64,000 bases of DNA from Desulfobacterales bacterium (GCA_016342285.1 JAEINQ010000011.1:49526-113525); one strand, 5' to 3'. Shown: positions 44,264-52,533, counted from the stretch's first letter. Numbers and translations: made by a program. The notes: generated from the letters alone by a model not told the origin.

Positions 44264-45190
44264 TTATAGTTGCCCGGCAATCACGGTTGACAAATCTTCG
44301 ACATCCGCACCTGTCTTTCTGAGGTTGCCAAGGCATATCGGGCACATGGCGACAATTTTTTCTCCGGTCAGATTCAATTCTTTCAGTCTGCGGTTTCCCA
44401 CTTCGTCGGAAAGCTTGGGCGATATTGATTCTGCCGGTCCACCGCAGCAGTTGGTGAACAGGCCGGCATTTCTTATCGGGACACATTCGATGTCCAGTCC
44501 GGCCAATATTTTTTTAGGCACATCCGAAAGCTCAAGATACCTTCCGTAAAAACACGGGTCATGAAGCGTAATCCGTCTGTGTCCGTTTTGTGATTGAAAA
44601 TGGGTCAGTTCGAAATAGGTCGTTACCTCAAAATCGGCGCCCACATATTTAGGGAAAAGTACTTTGAGCGCATAGGTGGTATGAGGATCCACGGTTATGA
44701 GATGTTTAATCCCCGCGGTTTTCAATTTTCCGGCCACATATCGGGCATGCCGGACAAAACTTTCCTGATCTCCCAAATCGTAGAGCAAAACACCACTGTA
44801 GTCGTCGAGATCCGGTCGGTAGAAAAAATCGACTTCGGACGCTTTGAGGATTCGAGCGATATTTTGAAGAATGACATTGGATTTTTTCTTTTCAACGCCC
44901 GGTGTGATCATCGACAGCCCCAGGCCCGACAGGGTGCTGGGTACCAATTTGGCAAAACGGATATATTCGGCCACCGTCGTATCTTCATACTTTGCCAGGT
45001 AATGGGTCGACTTTTCTATATACGGGGCAAACTGGTACATTAGCCCGGTAAAGAGCATGGCCTCACCCTGTCGCGGCAGATCCAGACCATGGTGCCACCG
45101 GTTGACCAGTGATTTTGGAATGCCGAAAGGATTCCTTGTCTTTCTGACGTTGCCTGCGATAATATCGATGATGTCTTTTGGATTGTACAT
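44264..45190 (-). CDS. HdrB-like CCG-domain iron-sulfur protein
   Basis: A 308-residue protein of the HdrB/HdrD catalytic group. The second CCG motif is complete: LHDPCFYGRYLE, TNCCGGPAES and MCPICLGNL, which would bind one non-cubane cluster. The first CCG copy, around residues 140-190, lacks its cysteines. HdrB normally carries two such motifs and reduces disulfides; here one site would remain. ATG 45190 follows GGAGGAAG. It lies two bases after hdrC. Confidence 0.8.
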   Translation of the reverse strand: MYNPKDIIDIIAGNVRKTRNPFGIPKSLVNRWHHGLDLPRQGEAMLFTGLMYQFAPYIEKSTHYLAKYEDTTVAEYIRFAKLVPSTLSGLGLSMITPGVEKKKSNVILQNIARILKASEVDFFYRPDLDDYSGVLLYDLGDQESFVRHARYVAGKLKTAGIKHLITVDPHTTYALKVLFPKYVGADFEVTTYFELTHFQSQNGHRRITLHDPCFYGRYLELSDVPKKILAGLDIECVPIRNAGLFTNCCGGPAESISPKLSDEVGNRRLKELNLTGEKIVAMCPICLGNLRKTGADVEDLSTVIAGQL

Positions 45191-45191
45191 T

Positions 45192-45494
45192 TCAGGACTT
45201 CCTCCAGTTCGCGACCACAAAACGTTTCAGACCCAAAATAATTTCTCCGGGATTGGCCTCTCTTGGACAGGTCTGAGTACACAGTCCGCAGTGCAGGCAT
45301 CGCCACAACTCCGATGCATTTTCAAGAATGCGGTCCTTGGCCCCAATCTGGATGTAGCGAATCATTTTCCGCGGAAAGTGTTCGTAAATCAGGGGACAAA
45401 TGGCGGTACATGTGCCACAGTTAAAACACGCCAGAGCCGTATCTTCCCCGAAAGGTTCCATCTCTTCAGCAAAATTCGGATTTAACAAAGCCAT
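45192..45494 (-). CDS. HdrC-like 2[4Fe-4S] protein
   Basis: A 100-residue ferredoxin-type HdrC subunit with CFNCGTCTAICPL and CLHCGLCTQTCPREANPG, the two cluster motifs with the expected spacing and the RKMIRYIQIG helix between them. It moves electrons from HdrA to HdrB. A G-rich ribosome site precedes ATG 45494; upstream in-frame ATG 45554 is not needed. Confidence 0.88.
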   Translation of the reverse strand: MALLNPNFAEEMEPFGEDTALACFNCGTCTAICPLIYEHFPRKMIRYIQIGAKDRILENASELWRCLHCGLCTQTCPREANPGEIILGLKRFVVANWRKS

Positions 45495-45556
45495 ATTTAT
45501 TCCCCCCCAGCAGGTTCGGTAACGCTCAAACGACGGATCGTGCATTTGATCCATGA

Positions 45557-45871
45557 TTAGGCGTTGCCTGCCCTATCCCTTTCAATCAATGTATACCGAA
45601 AGTATCCACCGTCTTTCCCCGACTCACCGATCTCCCCATATTTTTTAAGGGCCGCCATGTACCATAATACCTCTTCCGTGGGCATCCCGGTTGCATCGGC
45701 CACTTCCGGCACGGTACCAGCCCCTTTTTCAAGGTGTGTCTTGATTGATTTCAGCGCCGTTTTCTGAACCTTGGATCGGGCGGCGGCCTTTTCGATGAAT
45801 GTTTTGCGATCCAAACGAAGTTTTTTCATGGCATCTTTTTTTTCTTTTCTACCGTCATCTTTCTGATCCAT
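45557..45871 (-). CDS. small winged-helix-like protein of the Hdr operon
   Basis: A 104-residue basic protein. Residues 25-95 (AARSKVQKTALKSIKTHLEKGAGTVPEVADATGMPTEEVLWYMAALKKYGEIGE) have the helix-turn-helix and wing pattern of ArsR/MarR-like domains and recur in Hdr/Flx-type operons. GAGGG precedes the ATG. It might be an assembly or regulatory component; a DNA-binding role is unproven. Confidence 0.65.
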   Translation of the reverse strand: MDQKDDGRKEKKDAMKKLRLDRKTFIEKAAARSKVQKTALKSIKTHLEKGAGTVPEVADATGMPTEEVLWYMAALKKYGEIGESGKDGGYFRYTLIERDRAGNA

Positions 45872-45959
45872 GGGGTTCCCTCGTCATTGGGCGCTGCGCG
45901 CCTTTCTTTCGGTGAAGTTACGTGGTTCAATAAACGGTTTTCTCAGTTTTCCAATTGCA

Positions 45960-47888
45960 TCAACCCGTCGCTTCTTCCGCAACGATTCTGTCAACCATGT
46001 CCTCGTACTGCTTGAGTGTCCATCCGGCGATATCGATGGCGTTTTCAGGACAGACGGCCACGCACGCCCCGCACCCAAGGCATAGGACCGGTGTCACCTG
46101 GGCGCGCTTGATCGTTTTCCCATCCATGTCCATCTCCACCAATTTCAATGCCCCGTCATTGAGGCAGGCCTCCACACATGCGCCGCTGCCCTTGCATCTT
46201 TCTACGTCAACCTGAGCCACAAAAGGATCCAGTTCTACGTAGCCGCGTCCGAGTAGCGCCGCTGCTTTGACGGCGGCCGCACCAGCGGCATTGCAGGTTT
46301 CACCGACATCCATGGGGGCCTGACAGGTTCCAGCCAGCAGAATCCCGGAAATTGGCAGCTCCACGGGCCGTAATTTGGGGTGAACCTCCAGCAAGAAACG
46401 GTCGGTGCCGACGGGCAACTTCATCATTTCCACAATGTCGGCAACGTTGTTCGGTTCGATCCCTGTTACCAGAACCACCAAGTCTACGGGTGCCGTCACT
46501 TCTTCCCCAAAGGTCAATGTGTCCTTTACTTTGACAAGCAGGGGGAAATCATCTTGGGAGGCGGAACCGTTCTGGATCACCTCCGGTGGATCGTCCGCCT
46601 CGAATCTTAGAAAGACGACCTGATTTCGAGCTGCTTCCTCATAGAGATCTTCCTGGCCCCGGCCATACGTCCGGATATCGCGATAAAATTCAAAAACACG
46701 CGTTCCCGGGTAGGTCTTTCGAATCATGTTGGATGCATTCAGGGTTGCCGAACAACAGGTCCGAGAACAATACTCGTTGAGATAACCACCCTCGGTTTCA
46801 GGATGAATACCTGGAATCTGGCGGCTGCCAACGCAATGAATCATGGCGATACTGCGAATTTTCCTGCCGTCCATCTCCAGCAGTTTCCCGGACGCTTTAT
46901 TCTCAGCCATATTAAAAATCAGGTCCGGAAGGGTGATGACCTGTTCGTATTGGCCAAAACCATACTCCCCGTTATAGGGTGTATAAGATTTAAAACCGGT
47001 TGCCAGAATAATCACACCCGTCTCAATCGTGAATTCTTCGGACTCAGAGGGTGGGTCCCCGGTGTAAACCCCCGCGAATGGGAAAAATTCTCCCACTGCC
47101 GCGGTAGCCGTATCTATTTGCTTGAATTTTCCCGGTTTTCCATCCGACGGCCATTTTTTGACCCCGAGTTTGAAATTGCCAACATAGCCGTCAAAAGTGT
47201 CCACAGCCGAACATGTGTGGACCGTGATCGCATTATCGTTTAGTACTTGGCCAGCGAGATCCCGTACCAAATCCGCTGCTTTGTCTCCCGTGGGGGCAAT
47301 TCGATCCAGGTTGGCAAGTTGCCCCCCCAAAAACGGCGACTTTTCCAGTAAGACGACCTCAATACCGCGGTCAGCCAAATCTTTGGCCGCCCTGAGTCCG
47401 GCAATGCCACCCCCGATGACAGTGGCGTGTTTTCTGGCTTCCACACGGATCGGCTCCAAGGGGGTCAGCTGTTGGGCCTTGGCTGAGGCCATCGATATCA
47501 GTCGTGTGGCTTTTTCCGTGGCCTTTTCTCCGTGGTGTACCCAACTTACCTGTTCCCGGATATTGGCATGATCGTAGATATAGGGATTTCCGCCAGCCCG
47601 CGAAATGGCGCTGCGAAAGGTCGATTCATGCAGACTGGGCGCACAGGAGGCCACGACGATGCGATCGATGGTCCCTTTTTTGAGGTCTTCCAAGATCATT
47701 TCTTGCCCGGGATCAGAGCACATGAACATGTTTGTGCGAGCGACAGCGACTTCGGGTAGCTTTTCAATCCTCGCACGAACCGCTTCCACATCGACATGAT
47801 CTGAAATGTTGCCGCCGCAGTGACAGATGTAGACGCCGACTTTTCCTTTGTCTGATTTTGCCTTTTGATTTTGGGTTGGGTCCGTCAT
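45960..47888 (-). CDS. hdrA: HdrA flavoprotein (full-length type)
   Basis: A 642-residue HdrA, the flavin subunit of heterodisulfide reductase that can bifurcate electrons. N-terminal VGVYICHCGGNISDHVD module with Cys, FAD/NAD site ATVIGGGIAGLRAAKDLADRGIEVVLLEK, the conserved EYCSRTCCSATL region, and a C-terminal ferredoxin: CLGCGACVAVCPENA is complete, but the other motif is CKGSGACVEACLNDG, lacking the second Cys. Start at 47888 has GGAG upstream. It sits before the winged-helix and HdrCB genes. Confidence 0.88.
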   Translation of the reverse strand: MTDPTQNQKAKSDKGKVGVYICHCGGNISDHVDVEAVRARIEKLPEVAVARTNMFMCSDPGQEMILEDLKKGTIDRIVVASCAPSLHESTFRSAISRAGGNPYIYDHANIREQVSWVHHGEKATEKATRLISMASAKAQQLTPLEPIRVEARKHATVIGGGIAGLRAAKDLADRGIEVVLLEKSPFLGGQLANLDRIAPTGDKAADLVRDLAGQVLNDNAITVHTCSAVDTFDGYVGNFKLGVKKWPSDGKPGKFKQIDTATAAVGEFFPFAGVYTGDPPSESEEFTIETGVIILATGFKSYTPYNGEYGFGQYEQVITLPDLIFNMAENKASGKLLEMDGRKIRSIAMIHCVGSRQIPGIHPETEGGYLNEYCSRTCCSATLNASNMIRKTYPGTRVFEFYRDIRTYGRGQEDLYEEAARNQVVFLRFEADDPPEVIQNGSASQDDFPLLVKVKDTLTFGEEVTAPVDLVVLVTGIEPNNVADIVEMMKLPVGTDRFLLEVHPKLRPVELPISGILLAGTCQAPMDVGETCNAAGAAAVKAAALLGRGYVELDPFVAQVDVERCKGSGACVEACLNDGALKLVEMDMDGKTIKRAQVTPVLCLGCGACVAVCPENAIDIAGWTLKQYEDMVDRIVAEEATG

Positions 47889-47994
47889 CCGCGTAACTCC
47901 TGGTGATGAAGTATTAGAGATTTGTCCATCATTTATCGCTTTCAGACTCGTTTGGCTCTCTGCTGCATTGATTCTATGGGGCCAGAGACGAGCC

Positions 47995-49305
47995 CTACGA
48001 TGCAACCGCCTGATGGGAGTGCTCGCATGCGACCATATATTTTGCCGCTTCAACCGCAGCGGCACCGGACTCCGTAATGGTGTCTACGATATCTTTGGGG
48101 CCGGCGGCAGCCCCTGCCGTAAACACGCCCTCCATGTCCGTCAGGGTTGGCGAAAGCTTGGGTTGAATGGTTTTGACAAAACGGTCCGCATCCGCAGATA
48201 CCGGGCACACCCCTTCGGGATTCCAACCCGGAACCATACCCAGGGATAGCACCACCAGATCGTGGTTTGCCGTGACAATCCCCTCGCCGTCCTGGGCTTC
48301 GTATCGCAGGGCCACATTGCCGTTTTCACCCTCACTCAGAGTGGCCACTTTGCCCTTGATAAATTCAATGCCCATGGCTTTGGCATTCTGGTAAAACTGC
48401 TCGTAGCCCTTACCAAAGGCGCGGATGTCCATGTAGTAGATGGTAATGTCAGCCAGGGGCAGGGAACCGGAGAGGAGCATGGCCTGCTTGATGGCAACCA
48501 TGCAGCAGACCCGGGAGCAGTATGAAACGCCCATGCTCTTGTCCCGGGATCCGGCACATTGGACGTAGGCAATGGAATCGGGCTCCATGCCGTCCGACGG
48601 CCGCAACACCCGGTTATAAGGGCCGTGGGGGGCGAGCAATCTTTCCATTTGCAGTGAATCGATTACGTTGGGTATCTTCCCCATGCCGTATTGATGTTTG
48701 TTTGCAACGGGCGTCAGTTCGAACCCGGTGGCCACGACGGCTGTTTTTGCCCTAACCACAAAGGGCTCGGGCTTCTGGAAGTAGTCGATGGCCTGGGTCG
48801 GGCAGACCTTTTCACACTTTCCGCACAGCATACAGTTTTCGACATCCAACACCGCAATCTGCGGAATGGCGTTGGAAAATGGTATGGATATCGCTTTGGT
48901 GGCGGAAAATCCCCCCTGCTCTCCATCAGACACATACACCGGGCAGTTGTATTCGCACTGGCGGCAACCGATGCATTTGTCCGGGTCCACGTACCGGGGA
49001 CGCTGGATCATTCGGGCGCTGAGCATGCCGTCTTCCCGCTGAAGGGATTTGAGGTCGCAGTGGGTGAAAATGGTGATGTTTTCATGGTGGGCGGCAGCCG
49101 CCATCTTGGGCGTCGTGATACAACTGGCGCAGTCCAGGGTGGGAAAGACTTTGGAGAGCCGGATCATTGTCCCACCGATGGTGGCGTCTTTTTCAAGGAT
49201 CGCCACCGTAAAGTCCTGGTCGGCAAGGTCCAGGGCCGCCTGAAGACCGGCGATTCCGCCGCCGACCACCAGTGCATCGAATTGGCGCATGGGTGTGGGT
49301 TCCAT
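47995..49305 (-). CDS. HdrA-like flavoprotein (second, with internal ferredoxin)
   Basis: A 436-residue HdrA homologue lacking the N-terminal Cys module. It starts directly with the FAD site ALVVGGGIAGLQAALDLADQDFTVAILEK, has CASCITTPK, an inserted 2[4Fe-4S] ferredoxin (CIGCRQCEYNCP and CMLCGKCEKVCP) and the SYCSRVCCMVAIKQAM region. GAGGAG precedes ATG 49305. Two different HdrA proteins in one operon may form a heterodimer; sHdr and some syntrophic clusters show comparable doubling. Confidence 0.82.
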   Translation of the reverse strand: MEPTPMRQFDALVVGGGIAGLQAALDLADQDFTVAILEKDATIGGTMIRLSKVFPTLDCASCITTPKMAAAAHHENITIFTHCDLKSLQREDGMLSARMIQRPRYVDPDKCIGCRQCEYNCPVYVSDGEQGGFSATKAISIPFSNAIPQIAVLDVENCMLCGKCEKVCPTQAIDYFQKPEPFVVRAKTAVVATGFELTPVANKHQYGMGKIPNVIDSLQMERLLAPHGPYNRVLRPSDGMEPDSIAYVQCAGSRDKSMGVSYCSRVCCMVAIKQAMLLSGSLPLADITIYYMDIRAFGKGYEQFYQNAKAMGIEFIKGKVATLSEGENGNVALRYEAQDGEGIVTANHDLVVLSLGMVPGWNPEGVCPVSADADRFVKTIQPKLSPTLTDMEGVFTAGAAAGPKDIVDTITESGAAAVEAAKYMVACEHSHQAVAS

Positions 49306-49341
49306 TGTACTCCTCTTTTTTTCCATTTCAGAGCCCAACTC

Positions 49342-49588
49342 GTTTCCATCCGCGACATCCGTAATACGCGGATGGAAACACATGGACGTTTCGTACGCGT
49401 TCACAGGGCACCGTATCTGCTTTGTTCCCGGGCATTTGAAGTACGAATAGTACGCCTGCATGCCCGGCGCCTCGCATCTACGGCACCCTGTAAACGCGTA
49501 CCTTGCGAGGGCTTGGAACTTCTTGAGTGTTTCAACCCCGTGAACAGTTACGACGTTTCCGGTCCAGAAATGTCATTTATGGATGGAA
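49342..49588. repeat. nested palindromes between hdrA and mvhD
   Basis: GTTTCCATCCGCG/CGCGGATGGAAAC form a perfect 13-bp hairpin (49342-49379). A 109-bp imperfect palindrome follows (49393-49501) with 23-bp outer arms (GTACGCGTT...CCGTA) and inner CCGGGCAT/ATGCCCGG arms. The right border CATTTATGGATGGAAAC mirrors the left GTTTCCATCC. No gene in this 288-bp gap. Confidence 0.7.
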
Positions 49589-49593
49589 ACCGG

Positions 49594-50013
49594 CTAAGCC
49601 GCCGACTTCAATGCCGACAGACCCAGTTCCTGTACCAGGGCGTTCATGTCGTTGACCTCTTTGAGAAAAGAGCGGTTGCAGACCGTACAGATGGCGGTGA
49701 GCCGAAGTCGGCGGAGGTCGATCTTTTCGGCTTTCATCGTCTGGTAGACCCGGTCGAGTCGTTTGGCCAGAGCGTGATAGGCCCCCTCATAGGGACATTC
49801 CTCGCCACAGGACATGATGATGATGCCGCCGATCCCTTTATGGAAACAGTCCAGGTAGAAGTGCTCGGGAAACAGCACCGGCGCCCGGACCCGAAGGATA
49901 TACGTATTGGCCGGATAAGTTGCGTGGGCCTGTCCCACCGAGTCGGCGCCGGGGTAGGCGCAGGTCTCGGTGGCCAGGATCAGAATCTTGCCTTCCGTCT
50001 GGGTGGTTTCCAT
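49594..50013 (-). CDS. mvhD: MvhD-like iron-sulfur subunit (operon copy)
   Basis: A 139-residue MvhD-family protein. Motifs: ATETCAYPGAD (replacing CNWC...), YILRVRAPVLFPEHFYLDCFHKGIGGIIIMSCGEECPYEGAYHALAKRLD and LTAICTVCNRSFLKEV. In methanogens and acetogens MvhD gives electrons to HdrA via [2Fe-2S]. It lies between TusA and the first HdrA gene, so the operon contains all parts of an MvhD-HdrABC module. Confidence 0.85.
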   Translation of the reverse strand: METTQTEGKILILATETCAYPGADSVGQAHATYPANTYILRVRAPVLFPEHFYLDCFHKGIGGIIIMSCGEECPYEGAYHALAKRLDRVYQTMKAEKIDLRRLRLTAICTVCNRSFLKEVNDMNALVQELGLSALKSAA

Positions 50014-50095
50014 GGGTGCCTCGATGTGTTCGGTTTCGAAAAGCTTTCTCTAAAAGGCAGGTATGAAATTGCTGGTGCCGTCGAGTGAAGATACA

Positions 50096-50262
50096 AGGCT
50101 AAAGACTGAAGGCTGAAGACTGAAGGCAGGGTTTGTAAAAGCGTCTTAGAATCGAGGCGTTGTTCTTTGCCTGTCGACATTTTTTTCATTGACGCGAAAC
50201 CTGTTTCAATTCGGTAACGAAAGATTTTACTTCAGCCTTTAGCCTTCGGTCTTTAGCCTGAC
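50096..50262. repeat. inverted array of AAGACTGAAGGCT-type units
   Basis: AGGCTAAAGACTGAAGGCTG at the left and CTTCAGCCTTTAGCCTTCGG at the right are inverted runs of 7-8 bp units surrounding about 105 bp of unique sequence. They fill the 271-bp gap between mvhD and tusA. Possible role in mRNA folding within the operon. Confidence 0.6.
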
Positions 50263-50284
50263 ATCCTGGCCCCGGCCAGCATGT

Positions 50285-50539
50285 TTACTTCTTCCTGCGG
50301 ACAAAATGCTTGTCGTAACCGTCGGCCTCAAGAACGCCCAGGTATTCGTGGCCTACCTTTTTCGACCAGGCGGGGATGTCGCTTCGGGTGCCGGAGTCAT
50401 TGGAGTAGATTTCCAGGACATCGCCGACCTTAACCTTGCCGATGCCCTTTTTGGCTTCCAGCAGGGGGCCGGGACAGGCGCTTCCGCGCGCATCCACTGT
50501 GTTTGCGATTTCCACTGAACTCAGATCGATGTCGGACAT
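50285..50539 (-). CDS. tusA: TusA-family sulfur carrier
   Basis: An 84-residue TusA with the diagnostic VDARGSACPGPLLEAKKGI segment; the Cys of ACPGP carries the persulfide. It overlaps the upstream TusA-like gene by 19 bases, so translation is coupled. The longer-than-usual KVGDVLEIYSNDSGTRSDIPAW is standard. It would donate sulfane sulfur, perhaps to DsrE encoded later in the operon. Confidence 0.9.
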   Translation of the reverse strand: MSDIDLSSVEIANTVDARGSACPGPLLEAKKGIGKVKVGDVLEIYSNDSGTRSDIPAWSKKVGHEYLGVLEADGYDKHFVRRKK

Positions 50540-50793
50540 GATGATTCCTCCCTTGTTGAGTTGGTTGGTCGTTTTTTGAGTCTTAGCCGGATACTTCGGC
50601 CAAGGTCATCCATGGGTTCGTTGAGAACAATGTCGTATTCAGCGGCCGGCAGAATGCGCGCCAGGTCGGCGACGATGCCGGCATCACCGGCAACGATCTC
50701 CATGACATTGCCGGGGCTCATTTTCTTAAAGGTGTTGGTGACCTGAAGCAGGGAAAATGGAATCAGGGTTTCACGAAGATCGAAAATGTCCAC
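50521..50793 (-). CDS. TusA-like protein lacking the active Cys
   Basis: A 90-residue protein from a GTG at 50793 (AGG eight bases upstream). VDIFDLRETLIPFSLLQVTNTFKKMSPGNVMEIVAGD follows the TusA pattern, but the CP dipeptide is IP, so it cannot carry sulfur as TusA does. A longer frame to 50901 is excluded because the sigma-54 promoter lies inside it. First gene of the Hdr operon. It may act as a structural partner of TusA. Confidence 0.72.
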   Translation of the reverse strand: MDIFDLRETLIPFSLLQVTNTFKKMSPGNVMEIVAGDAGIVADLARILPAAEYDIVLNEPMDDLGRSIRLRLKKRPTNSTREESSCPTSI

Positions 50794-50851
50794 GGGGATA
50801 CCTGTGTCATGGGTACGGGCTTTGGGGCCATGCTGCCGGTTGGATGATAGA

Positions 50852-50866
50852 GCAATTGGGGTGCCA
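50852..50866 (-). promoter_or_regulatory. sigma-54 promoter of the Hdr-MetFV operon
   Basis: Minus strand TGGCACCCCAATTGC: GG and GC are exactly ten bases apart, and both TGGCAC and TTGC match the -24/-12 consensus. The expected start is near 50840, upstream of the TusA-like gene. It faces away from the sigma-54 activator gene, whose intergenic region holds the likely enhancer. Confidence 0.85.
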
Positions 50867-50987
50867 AAGTCGGTGGGTCGGGAATCAAAATCTATTAACA
50901 AACTGTAATTGCGGTGGTTTATATATAAAGCCGAAGTTTAAGGGTGTCCGAAAAGCCATTTTGCGTTTAATGGACTTGGCAGACGGC

Positions 50988-51035
50988 TGTTCACATGTTA
51001 ACTTTGTGAACATCTTGTATGTTAACTTTTTGAAC
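50988..51035. promoter_or_regulatory. putative enhancer (UAS): paired ATGTTAACTTT boxes
   Basis: Two direct copies, ATGTTAACTTTGTGAAC (50995-51011) and ATGTTAACTTTTTGAAC (51019-51035), 24 bp apart. The first also forms TGTTCAC/GTGAACA inverted arms. They lie 125-185 bp upstream of the sigma-54 promoter and just before the activator start codon, the usual place for enhancer-binding protein sites. Confidence 0.7.
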
Positions 51036-51050
51036 GGTGTGGGGGATGAA

Positions 51051-52427
51051 ATGAACACCCAGGACCTGAACTACTACTGGAAAACCGTCGTGGACACGAT
51101 TCAGGACGGCGTGATGATTGTCAATCCCCAAGGGACCATCATTTCCGTCAACCGGGCCTTTGAAGAGATTACCGGTTATCCGAAAGAGGAGATCGTGGGT
51201 CGGTCCTGTACCGTTCTCAATTGCAGCACCTGCAAGATTGCCCGTAACGGGGACGGATGCCACTGGTGCGTGATGTTCGAACGGGGGCATCTGAGAAAGC
51301 AGCGTTGCACGGTGGTTCGAAAAGACGGCCGGCCGGTCCATGTGGTGAAAAACGCCTCGGTACTCAAGGATGATGAGGGGAATGTGACCGGGGCGGTGGA
51401 GACCATGGCCGATATTACTGACCTCATGGACAAGGAGACCCAGATCGCCAGCTACCGCAGGGAATTGGATGGGGAAGACCGGTTTTACGGCATGGTCGGC
51501 GTTTCGGTCTCCATGCAGCGGGTTTTCCAGCTCATTGCCAACGCGGCCCAGTCCGATGCGCCGGTCATCATTTTCGGGGAAAGCGGTACCGGGAAGGAAC
51601 TGGTGGCCAGAGCCATTCACCAGGCAGGCCTGCGAAGCAAGTCCGCCTATGTCAAGGTCAACTGCGCGGCCCTGAACGAATCGCTCCTGGAGAGTGAGCT
51701 CTTCGGTCATGTGCGGGGTGCCTTCACCGGTGCCCACAAGGGCCGGGAGGGGCGGTTCGAAGCGGCCAGCGGCGGAGATATTTTCCTGGACGAGATCGGT
51801 GACCTGCCCCTGTCCACCCAGGTGAAACTGCTGCGGGTGCTGGAGGAGAAGGTCGTGGAGAGGGTGGGGGAGAATCGACCGATGCGGGTGGATGTGCGCA
51901 TCATCTCGGCCACCAATCGCAATCTTTCGGATCTCATCGCCCAGGGTCTGTTTCGGGAGGATTTTTATTACCGGATCAACGTCATTCCCATCAGCGTTCC
52001 GCCTCTACGGGAAAGGGTCGAGGACATCCCACTGCTGGCACGCAGCTTTTTCAACCGGATCCTGATCAAGAGCGGAAAAAAGATTGACGGCATCTCCGCC
52101 CGGGCCCTGGATGTCTTGATATCCTATTCCTGGCCCGGCAACGCCCGGGAACTCAAAAGTGCCTTTGAGTTCGCCTTTGTCTCCTGCCCGGGTGGCATGA
52201 TCGAGGCCGACCATCTGCCGCCCCAAATTATAGGTGTCCGGGAGCAATCCGCAACGCCCCCTCTGCCGTGCACGAGCCTTGATGATGTCAAACGCCAGCG
52301 GCTCGTCGAAGCCCTGGAACGGTCCGGCGGCAATCGGAGCGAAGCAGCCCGGTTTCTGGGCATTTCCCGGACCAGCGTCTGGAACCAGATCCGGCGGTTC
52401 GGTATCGACTCCGGCGGCTTCGATTAG
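51051..52427 (+). CDS. sigma-54 activator with Cys-rich PAS domain (Hdr operon)
   Basis: A 458-residue enhancer-binding protein. PAS domain at about 8-125 with inserted cysteines C53, C58, C61, C70, C73; AAA+ domain with Walker A GESGTGKE (176-183), GAFTGA loop (223-228) that contacts sigma-54, and FLDEIGDLP Walker B; C-terminal Fis-type HTH (GGNRSEAARFLGISRTSVWNQIRRF). No receiver domain, so the PAS likely senses directly, perhaps through a metal centre or thiols. Start 51051 follows GGGGG; the longer frame from 50757 crosses the promoter and is rejected. Divergent from the Hdr operon. Confidence 0.9.
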   Translation: MNTQDLNYYWKTVVDTIQDGVMIVNPQGTIISVNRAFEEITGYPKEEIVGRSCTVLNCSTCKIARNGDGCHWCVMFERGHLRKQRCTVVRKDGRPVHVVKNASVLKDDEGNVTGAVETMADITDLMDKETQIASYRRELDGEDRFYGMVGVSVSMQRVFQLIANAAQSDAPVIIFGESGTGKELVARAIHQAGLRSKSAYVKVNCAALNESLLESELFGHVRGAFTGAHKGREGRFEAASGGDIFLDEIGDLPLSTQVKLLRVLEEKVVERVGENRPMRVDVRIISATNRNLSDLIAQGLFREDFYYRINVIPISVPPLRERVEDIPLLARSFFNRILIKSGKKIDGISARALDVLISYSWPGNARELKSAFEFAFVSCPGGMIEADHLPPQIIGVREQSATPPLPCTSLDDVKRQRLVEALERSGGNRSEAARFLGISRTSVWNQIRRFGIDSGGFD

Positions 52428-52533
52428 AAACCATAAGCTACGTTCTTGGCATGTGAATTGCTTTATCAATTCCCAGAGTAAGTTCGGCATTACCTCCATT
52501 GCTCTGCTCTTCAAACTTACTCTCACCTCCTAG

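Noticed and set aside
50521..50901. Long form of the TusA-like ORF starting at 50901
   Set aside because: The sigma-54 promoter lies inside it, so the transcript starts downstream; GTG 50793 is preferred.
50757..51050. N-terminal extension of the first sigma-54 activator
   Set aside because: It crosses the promoter and enhancer boxes and shows no domain; ATG 51051 starts the PAS domain.
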